A DNA stretch of 7,940 nucleotides from NCBI GenBank assembly GCA_900554625.1, contig USHP01000077.1:1-7940 (forward strand), in the 5' to 3' direction. Under the pieces are notes generated by a model. That model saw nothing but the letters and a program-made list of their open reading frames with translations, had not been told where the DNA came from and did no database searches. Position 1 is the stretch's first letter. Each line of letters starts with the position of its first letter. A program made the translations under genes and the position numbers. The stretch is from an uncultured Eubacteriales bacterium (lineage in GTDB: Bacteria; Bacillota; Clostridia; Oscillospirales; Oscillospiraceae). This document shows, one piece after another, positions 1 to 4,948 of this stretch.

Positions 1-87
1 TTCCTGGGCAGGGGCAGCGCCGCAGGCAGCCAGAGCCAGAACCATAGCCAGAGCCAGAACGATACCCAATGCTTTCTTCAGTTTCAT
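1..87 (-). CDS. Lipoprotein N-terminus, probable ABC transporter solute-binding protein (partial)
   Basis: Only the first 29 codons lie in the window; the gene continues beyond position 1. They encode a textbook lipoprotein signal: a basic start (MKLKK), a hydrophobic stretch rich in Leu, Ala and Val, and the lipobox LALAAC-G with the lipidated Cys at residue 22, followed by a small-residue linker (GAAPAQE). The protein should be exported and anchored to the outer face of the membrane. A purine-rich ribosome site (GGAAAGGAAA) sits about 5 nt upstream of the ATG. The gene begins 48 nt after the stop of the FAD oxidoreductase on the same strand, without a convincing terminator between, so co-transcription is likely. 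That it is the solute-binding subunit of an ABC importer is an inference from this type of signal and the catabolic context; the mature domain is not visible. Confidence 0.75.
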   Translation of the reverse strand, partial: MKLKKALGIVLALAMVLALAACGAAPAQE

Positions 88-135
88 AGTGTTTCCTTTC
101 CTTTCATGTTAGTTTCCAATAAAACACGGCTTTTT

Positions 136-2304
136 TCAACCGTTGTTTTCCGAATATACGCCGATGTGATACACGGCGGGGGCGCCGCCCCAGGTCTGCT
201 CAACCTGAAGGCGAATCGCCCGGGCAGACACCGACACATCCAGCACCACCAACCGCTGGCAGTTGTCCCGGAGGTGTCCGATTTCTTTCCAGGCACCATC
301 CTCTCCCAGGGCCAATACTGCAGCATTGCGAATCAGCGCCGGCGGCATGTCGATGCGGGGAACGAAGTGATGGCTTTCCTGCCAGTACTTGGCCCGGCTG
401 CTTGGAAGTTCTTCGTTCAGGCTGGGGTCCAGGAACAGCCGGATCTGGCGAATCGGAATCGGCTGCTGCCATTGCAGTTCCAGCCACGGCTCCTGATCCT
501 TCCGGGCAGCCTTCCACTGATTGGGGGCATTCCAGGGGCGGTTAGGAGATTCCAGCACCCGCTCCGGTTTGTACAGAGACGTTTCCTCCGGATAAGCCAG
601 CATAGGTTCCAAATACACCGGGCTGTCCCTGTGCCCGCAGAGGAAGCCTTCCCGTTCCCGTTCTGCGCACAAAATGGATACGCCTTCACAGTCTTCCAAA
701 GCCAGGGTGCAGAACCGTTTTCCCCCACCGGTTGGCACCGGCAGAGATAGCTCGTTTCTGCCCGGGGTAATCTCCGCCTGCCAGGAACCCGCTTTCTGCC
801 CCAAACAGAACCGGTTGGGCAGAGAACGGATATACCAGGTGCCATGCATGGTGCACGGGTGCTCCGCTTCCACCACCAGTTTGGGCTGTTTTCCTTCCAG
901 TCCCGGGAACGTCAGGAAGCTGCCCTCCGTAATGGGCATCTTTCCCTGGGGCTTTCCCCAGCTTCCGTCGTGGCTGCTGCTGGCAAAAATCTTGGCCCGG
1001 CTGCTCAGGTCCTCGGGATCAGCAATGTCCGCTCCGGGGATGAACATATCGCCGCGCAGAAGCTTTCGCTGAATCTGCTGGATTTGCTCCTGTTCCAGCT
1101 GTCCCGGGTCATTTCCTGTGCGGATCATGGCACAGGCCAGCTCTCCGGCGGCCTGACCCGCCAGGGCACAGGTGTTCATCACCCGACTGGAAACAAAGGC
1201 CTGACGCTGGGTGCCGATGTTCCGTCCCGCAAAGAGCAGGTTGGGCACCCGGTTCTGATACAGGCATCCCAGGGGAATCTGATAGACATTCACCGGAATC
1301 TGGACGCAGTTTTCTTCCTTGGTATCGTGCATGCCCCCGGCAGGATGGGTATCCATGTACCATCCGCCGTAGAAGGCGCCGTCAGGAAATTGCTTTCCTT
1401 CCCGGATATCTTCCTCCGTCAAAAGATACGCCGTCTCCATCCGGCGGCTTTCCCGTTTGCCGGGGATGCTGCCCACCCATTCCAAGGTGTAGTTTTCTGC
1501 ATCATACAGGCCGCTGTTTTTGATGTAATTCCACACGCCCATCACCAGGCGCTTCAGCTCCAGAGTAATGTCCTGAAGCCGGGCAATGGTGTCCAGACTG
1601 CCGCCGTACTCAAACCACCAACAGTCGCTGCCGCCCATCTTTTCGTTGACCACCCGTCCGCCGTGGTTAATCAGGCCGGAAATCTGTTCCATGCCGTAGG
1701 CATAGTTGGGGGCCACAAAGGATACCGGATGATCCTCCCGCTTGGTATAAAACAGGATGGAGCAGCCCAGCAGCTCCGGCGTTTGGGGCAGAGGGGTCTG
1801 CCTGGAGGGGATGTACTCCTCTCCCAAATAATAGGGAATCCCCGCCAGATATCCCAGAGTCGCATCTCCTGTAGCGTCCAGAAACACATCCGCTTCCACT
1901 GCTACATGCTGCTCTGTGCCCTGCTGATAGCCGCTGACGGATACCACCCGATTTTCCTCCAGGACAATCTGGGAAATTTCCGTATTCAGCAGCAGCTGCA
2001 GCTTGGGCTCTGCCAGCACCGCATCCAGCAGTACCTCATCCCAGAAAACCGGATTGCCTTCCCGATTGCGGTAAAGGTTGGTCAGCTTCAGCTCCCCCCA
2101 GATGCCCATTTCCTCACTGTAGAAATTGCCTGCTCCCACAGCGCCCCGGGACCAGACCCGGATCTCACTGCTGGAGTTGCCGCCCAGTACCGGGCGATTG
2201 TGTATCAACACAGTCTGAACGCCGCTTCTCGCAGCCGCCAAAGCACCGCAGACACCGGCAGGGCCACCGCCGACAACCGCAAATTGTGTTTTGATCCGAT
2301 TCAT
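136..2304 (-). CDS. FAD-dependent oxidoreductase (PF12831-type) with C-terminal galactose-binding-like region
   Basis: This is a 722-residue flavoprotein of unknown substrate. Residues 12-17 (GGGPAG) form the Rossmann FAD site. PVLGGNSSSEIRVW (38-51) is characteristic of this oxidoreductase family, DATGD (143-147) is the second FAD contact, and 355-388 (NLLFAGRNIG, then the RVMNTCALAGQAAGE stretch) is the usual C-terminal flavin motif. The usual acidic residue at the end of the second strand is replaced by His-Asn (35-36). Residues ~585-720 (RPWNAPNQWKA, PWLELQWQQPIPIRQIRLFLD, a late WGG) resemble a discoidin/galactose-binding fold, suggesting carbohydrate or glycoside recognition. No signal peptide is present, since the flavin site starts at residue 9, so it should be cytoplasmic. 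The ATG is supported by AAGGTG 5 nt upstream. It leads an apparent operon with the lipoprotein gene and is divergent from the PocR/AraC regulator, its likely activator. Family assignment is firm; the reaction is unknown. Confidence 0.9.
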   Translation of the reverse strand: MNRIKTQFAVVGGGPAGVCGALAAARSGVQTVLIHNRPVLGGNSSSEIRVWSRGAVGAGNFYSEEMGIWGELKLTNLYRNREGNPVFWDEVLLDAVLAEPKLQLLLNTEISQIVLEENRVVSVSGYQQGTEQHVAVEADVFLDATGDATLGYLAGIPYYLGEEYIPSRQTPLPQTPELLGCSILFYTKREDHPVSFVAPNYAYGMEQISGLINHGGRVVNEKMGGSDCWWFEYGGSLDTIARLQDITLELKRLVMGVWNYIKNSGLYDAENYTLEWVGSIPGKRESRRMETAYLLTEEDIREGKQFPDGAFYGGWYMDTHPAGGMHDTKEENCVQIPVNVYQIPLGCLYQNRVPNLLFAGRNIGTQRQAFVSSRVMNTCALAGQAAGELACAMIRTGNDPGQLEQEQIQQIQRKLLRGDMFIPGADIADPEDLSSRAKIFASSSHDGSWGKPQGKMPITEGSFLTFPGLEGKQPKLVVEAEHPCTMHGTWYIRSLPNRFCLGQKAGSWQAEITPGRNELSLPVPTGGGKRFCTLALEDCEGVSILCAEREREGFLCGHRDSPVYLEPMLAYPEETSLYKPERVLESPNRPWNAPNQWKAARKDQEPWLELQWQQPIPIRQIRLFLDPSLNEELPSSRAKYWQESHHFVPRIDMPPALIRNAAVLALGEDGAWKEIGHLRDNCQRLVVLDVSVSARAIRLQVEQTWGGAPAVYHIGVYSENNG

Positions 2305-2332
2305 GACTTCACCTTACTCCCAAAGCATACTT

Positions 2333-2381
2333 CTTTCAAATTCTGACATGCCACTGTTCAGATATATCCAGATTTTGAAAG
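2333..2381. promoter_or_regulatory. Imperfect 13-bp inverted repeat, candidate operator of the FAD oxidoreductase operon
   Basis: CTTTCAAATTCTG (2333-2345) is matched by CAGATTTTGAAAG (2369-2381), which is its reverse complement at 12 of 13 positions, with a 23-nt spacer. It lies 29-77 nt upstream of the oxidoreductase ATG, where an AraC-type activator would act. No good -35/-10 pair was found on the minus strand here, which fits an activator-dependent promoter. Binding by the adjacent regulator is inference. A hairpin in the leader RNA is the alternative. Confidence 0.4.
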
Positions 2382-2468
2382 TCCGCCTCCGCAAACCGCC
2401 CATCCTGACTAAAAGAACTTAGCTATTTCCGGAGTCATTTGTTTTGTTTGTCTATATGATAACAAGTC

Positions 2469-2485
2469 ATGCAAGCCTATGCAAG
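2469..2485. repeat. ATGCAAG direct repeat, 10-bp period
   Basis: ATGCAAG occurs at 2469-2475 and 2479-2485, so the copies are 10 bp apart, about one helical turn, and face the same side of the DNA. They lie about 40-57 bp upstream of the -35 box of the regulator promoter, in the divergent intergenic region. This could be a protein-binding site, for example autoregulation by the AraC-type protein, but with only two 7-bp copies chance is possible. Confidence 0.25.
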
Positions 2486-2525
2486 AAATTATCCGGACAG
2501 ATTCTGGATTATTCTGCACTGTTCA

Positions 2526-2554
2526 TTGACAGATTCTTCTTTTGGTCGTATACT
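2526..2554 (+). promoter_or_regulatory. Sigma70-type promoter of the PocR/AraC regulator gene
   Basis: TTGACA (2526-2531) and TATACT (2549-2554) are separated by 17 bp: a perfect -35 and a 5/6 -10. The predicted transcription start is near 2561, giving a leader of about 30 nt that ends in the strong ribosome site AAAGGAGG (2577-2584). The position also excludes the longer upstream reading frame starting at 2469, because that start would lie before the promoter. Confidence 0.75.
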
Positions 2555-2591
2555 GCAAAATAGAGGTATTTTATCCAAAGGAGGTATTTTC

Positions 2592-3494
2592 ATGGCAGGA
2601 AATTACCAGCACATTGCCCAATATCTGCAGCGGCTGCAAAGCCGGTATGATGTGCAGATCTGTATCAAGGATTTCTGCGGCTTCATTCCCATCAACAAGG
2701 AACTGGACGAAGCTCTCCGGCCCTTTCTGGCCCATACCAATCCCTACTGCATGTATATGAAGTCCAACCAGGCCCACTGGTGGCAGTGTCTTTCCATGAT
2801 CCGGGGAATGTTTGACAAGCTGGAGCGTACAAAGCAGACCTATTTTGGAGTCTGTCACGGCGGCCTTGGGGAATATGTGGTTCCCATTTACAGCGAAGAT
2901 TTCCTGCTGGGCTCGGTCAATGCCGGATTCTTTCCCGTCAATCCCAGGAAAGTAGAGCGCCGCATTTGCCGCAGCTGCGCCAAGGAGCCGACTTTGGACC
3001 CGGAGGAAGCCAAAAAGCTTTACCGCTCCTGCATCCGCACTCCCAGCATTGACCCGGAAGATCTGCTGCCGGGATTGGAGCTGGTGGCGGAATATCTGGG
3101 ACAGACCTACCAAATTCTCCAGCGCACCCATGCCGCATCAGAAAACACCGTGCGCTACTATACTTCCAGTGAGGACACCATTCTTTCCCATGCCATGGAA
3201 TACATCCGCCGCAACACCACAAACCGGATTGCGGTAGCCGACCTGGCAGCCTTCTGCCATTGCAGCGAATCCTACCTCAGCCGGATTTTCAAGCGGCGCA
3301 CCGGGGTCAATATCAATGTATATGTCAACAAAGTTCGGGTGGAACAGGCAAAAAACAGTCTGCTTCTGTCCCAGGACAGCATTGCCGAAATCGCCACCCG
3401 GGTAGGTTTCAGCGATCCCAACTACTTTTCCCGGGTCTTTACCCAGATCATCGGCATCTCCCCGACAGAATTCCGGCGGCGGTTTCAGCAGTAA
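2592..3494 (+). CDS. PocR-type sensor / AraC-family transcriptional regulator
   Basis: This is a 300-residue cytoplasmic regulator. Residues ~18-115 resemble the PocR ligand-binding domain (PF10114): NPYCMYMKSN (50-59), Cys66, and VCHGGLGEYVVPI (87-99) followed by LLGSVNAGFF. An additional CRSC pair (126-129) follows. Residues ~195-300 are a double helix-turn-helix AraC DNA-binding domain, with the first helix pair at VADLAAFCHCSESYLSRIFK (215-234) and the second at IAEIATRVGFSDPNYFSRVF (264-283), ending in the classical GISPTEFRR. The ATG at 2592 is chosen because AAAGGAGG lies 7 nt upstream and a strong promoter lies just before it; the frame stays open back to 2469. It is transcribed away from the FAD oxidoreductase operon, the arrangement usual for a dedicated activator of a sugar or small-molecule uptake operon. 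The ligand is unknown; PocR itself responds to propanediol. Confidence 0.9.
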   Translation: MAGNYQHIAQYLQRLQSRYDVQICIKDFCGFIPINKELDEALRPFLAHTNPYCMYMKSNQAHWWQCLSMIRGMFDKLERTKQTYFGVCHGGLGEYVVPIYSEDFLLGSVNAGFFPVNPRKVERRICRSCAKEPTLDPEEAKKLYRSCIRTPSIDPEDLLPGLELVAEYLGQTYQILQRTHAASENTVRYYTSSEDTILSHAMEYIRRNTTNRIAVADLAAFCHCSESYLSRIFKRRTGVNINVYVNKVRVEQAKNSLLLSQDSIAEIATRVGFSDPNYFSRVFTQIIGISPTEFRRRFQQ

Positions 3495-3503
3495 CCGCCG
3501 CTG
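3474..3503 (+). terminator. Possible intrinsic terminator of the regulator gene
   Basis: CGGCGGCGGTT (3474-3484) pairs with AACCGCCGCTG (3493-3503), an 11-bp GC-rich stem including one G-U pair, around an 8-nt loop. The stem includes the last codons, and the stop codon at 3492-3494 lies at the loop/right-arm junction. The U-tract is poor (CUUUCC follows), so termination may be partial or Rho-assisted. The hairpin is seen directly; its function is inferred from its position. Confidence 0.45.
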
Positions 3504-3518
3504 CTTTCCAAATACTTG

Positions 3519-3547
3519 TTGACATCTCAATATCTTTTGCGTATAAT
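3519..3547 (+). promoter_or_regulatory. Perfect consensus sigma70 promoter (P1) of the Ntn-hydrolase gene cluster
   Basis: TTGACA (3519-3524) and TATAAT (3542-3547) with a 17-bp spacer match the housekeeping consensus at all 12 positions with ideal spacing. The predicted start is near 3554, giving a leader of about 147 nt before the ATG at 3701. Such a strong promoter normally needs repression, and the -10 box lies inside the dyad at 3541-3569. Confidence 0.8.
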
Positions 3548-3569
3548 TGGGCAATCTGGCCAATTATAC
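3541..3569. promoter_or_regulatory. Perfect 10-bp dyad overlapping the P1 -10 box, probable repressor operator
   Basis: GTATAATTGG (3541-3550) and CCAATTATAC (3560-3569) are exact reverse complements around a 9-nt centre. The left arm contains the -10 box and the centre coincides with the predicted start of transcription, so a bound dimer would block polymerase. An RNA hairpin from P1 is unlikely, because the left arm would not be transcribed. The cognate repressor is not identifiable in the window; the AraC-type protein is not an obvious match for a symmetric dyad. Confidence 0.6.
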
Positions 3570-3600
3570 CAGCGTCACATTGTATATCTCTACCAGCGTC
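3567..3600. repeat. TACCAGCGTC direct repeat, two copies 24 bp apart
   Basis: The 10-mer TACCAGCGTC occurs at 3567-3576 and 3591-3600, between P1 and P2. The first copy overlaps the right end of the dyad. The copies could be regulator sites acting on P2 or remains of a small tandem duplication. Only the repetition is seen directly. Confidence 0.4.
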
Positions 3601-3607
3601 CTTCCCT

Positions 3608-3635
3608 TTGAAAACGCCCTGATTTGTGATATAGT
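3608..3635 (+). promoter_or_regulatory. Second candidate promoter (P2), extended -10 type
   Basis: TTGAAA (3608-3613) and TATAGT (3630-3635) are spaced by 16 bp, each one mismatch from consensus. A TG at 3627-3628 makes an extended -10. Predicted start is near 3642, about 59 nt before the hydrolase ATG. It lies downstream of the dyad, so it could give expression independent of P1 control. It is weaker by sequence than P1. Confidence 0.5.
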
Positions 3636-3700
3636 ACAAAGAAGCAGGGAGCGCAGCTGGTTTCTGGCCGGAAATCTCTTTTTTATTCTAAGGAGTTCCC

Positions 3701-4903
3701 ATGAAACAGTTGAAAAAAGTCCTGCTTTGGATTGTGTCCATTGTCGCCGTCCTGGCTGTGGTGCTGGGCATCGCAGTATTCGCCCTGTGGCACAATGAAA
3801 TCGCCACCGTGGCAAGTTTCCAGCAGGTTCGCACCAGAAACGACGACCACCTGGACGGCTCCGTCTACACCATGGAGGTCAAAGGCGGATTCTATCTGGA
3901 CGACTTCATCGCCCAGGGGGGCGCCAAAAGCGACGCAGAGCTGATTGACTTCATCACCGGCAAGATCACCAAGGGTCTGCTGAAAATGGAAATCAGCGAA
4001 AGCGAAATCGCCTGCTCCGCCTTCACCGCCCAGACTCTGGAAGCTGACCGGCTCTTTGGCCGCAACTATGACTTGTCCAAAACCAACACCTGCATCGTTT
4101 TCACCGAAGCTACGGAAGGCCGCCACGCCACCATTTCCACAGTGGACCTGCAGTTTCTGGGCATGGATGTGGACCAGGATGTGGAAGGTCTGATGAACAA
4201 AGTCACCTGTCTGGCCGCTCCCTACGCTCCTCTGGACGGCGTTAACGACGCCGGCGTCAGCTGCGGCATTTTCATGAGCTACCAGGGTGGGGAAACCATT
4301 GTTCCCACTGACCTGAATACTGACAAACCTGACATCACCTCCACTACCTTGCTGCGGCTGATTCTGGACTACGCCGACAACGTGGAAGAGGCCGTGGAAA
4401 TCGCCTCTACATACGACCTGCACGACTCCGCCGCCACCTCCTACCATTATATGGTAGCCGATGCCACCGGCGCCAGCGTGATTCTGGAATGGGTCAACGG
4501 CGCCGACGCCACCGACCTGGACGGTTCTGCCCGGCAGCTGGTGGTGACCTACAATGATGATGACACCCACATCGGTCAAGAGGAAAGCCAGTCCGATTTC
4601 CAGTGGATCACCGACTTCATCATTCAGCCCGACTACTACGATGATCCCGCCGACCAGAAAGGCCTGGACCGGTACCAGAAGCTCTACGAGAAGCTGAGCC
4701 AGACCGATGGCATTGTAGCTGACGAGGAAGCCGCCATGGAAATCCTGGCCAGCGTAGGCCGCCGGAACTGGAGCAACGACGACAAGAACACCTGCACCGT
4801 CCACAGTGCGGTTTACAACCTGACGGACAAGTCCGTTCTGTGGGTTTCCAACGAAAATTACCAGGACGAAACCGCCATCTTCCGTTTCAGCCTGGAAAAA
4901 TAA
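3701..4903 (+). CDS. Membrane-anchored Ntn-hydrolase, choloylglycine hydrolase / penicillin V acylase superfamily
   Basis: This 400-residue protein should cleave a linear (non-peptide) amide bond outside the cell. Residues 8-30 form one hydrophobic segment after MKQLKK, with no obvious signal peptidase site, hence a signal anchor. Cys105 in IACSAF is the predicted nucleophile, exposed by self-cleavage after Ala104. GRNYD (120-124) supplies the conserved Arg121 and Asp124, GVNDAG (180-185) the conserved Asn182, and Asn285 in VTYN is a candidate for the later catalytic Asn. The C-terminal TVHSAVYNL...NENY is also typical of the family. I could not place the last conserved Arg of bile salt hydrolases. 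Those enzymes carry the Cys at residue 2; here about 75 residues separate membrane segment and Cys, more like acid-ceramidase/NAAA proenzymes. The start is supported by TAAGGAG 5 nt upstream. The ene-reductase gene follows after a 45-nt gap without terminator. The substrate (bile conjugate, N-acyl amino acid, lactam or other) is not determined. Confidence 0.85.
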   Translation: MKQLKKVLLWIVSIVAVLAVVLGIAVFALWHNEIATVASFQQVRTRNDDHLDGSVYTMEVKGGFYLDDFIAQGGAKSDAELIDFITGKITKGLLKMEISESEIACSAFTAQTLEADRLFGRNYDLSKTNTCIVFTEATEGRHATISTVDLQFLGMDVDQDVEGLMNKVTCLAAPYAPLDGVNDAGVSCGIFMSYQGGETIVPTDLNTDKPDITSTTLLRLILDYADNVEEAVEIASTYDLHDSAATSYHYMVADATGASVILEWVNGADATDLDGSARQLVVTYNDDDTHIGQEESQSDFQWITDFIIQPDYYDDPADQKGLDRYQKLYEKLSQTDGIVADEEAAMEILASVGRRNWSNDDKNTCTVHSAVYNLTDKSVLWVSNENYQDETAIFRFSLEK

Positions 4904-4948
4904 CCCGGCAGATACCCGGAAATACAAAACAAGAAAGGATTGGTTTGG

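Noticed and set aside
121..149. Hairpin between the oxidoreductase and lipoprotein genes (AAAACACGG / CCGTTGTTTT)
   Set aside because: The stem is AT-rich with a bulge and has no U-run after it on the minus strand. It is too weak to call a terminator, though partial attenuation cannot be excluded.
106..750. 214-codon plus-strand frame at the left end
   Set aside because: It is antisense in the same codon-aligned frame to the C-terminal part of the oxidoreductase, with no ribosome site or family features.
844..2346. 500-codon plus-strand frame opposite the FAD oxidoreductase
   Set aside because: It is the same codon-aligned antisense effect; the product shows no motifs and the minus-strand gene is unmistakable.
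2469..2591. Longer start for the regulator gene (41 additional codons)
   Set aside because: The strong promoter at 2526-2554 lies inside this stretch and AAAGGAGG is placed for the ATG at 2592. The extra residues do not resemble the PocR domain.
3563..3568. TATAAT on the minus strand in the right arm of the dyad, a possible divergent promoter
   Set aside because: It arises from the symmetry of the dyad; no reasonable -35 lies at the proper distance, and no minus-strand gene follows.
4940..4948. TTG start for the ene-reductase
   Set aside because: The ribosome site AAAGGA ends directly before it, leaving no spacing; the ATG at 4949 has 9 nt.
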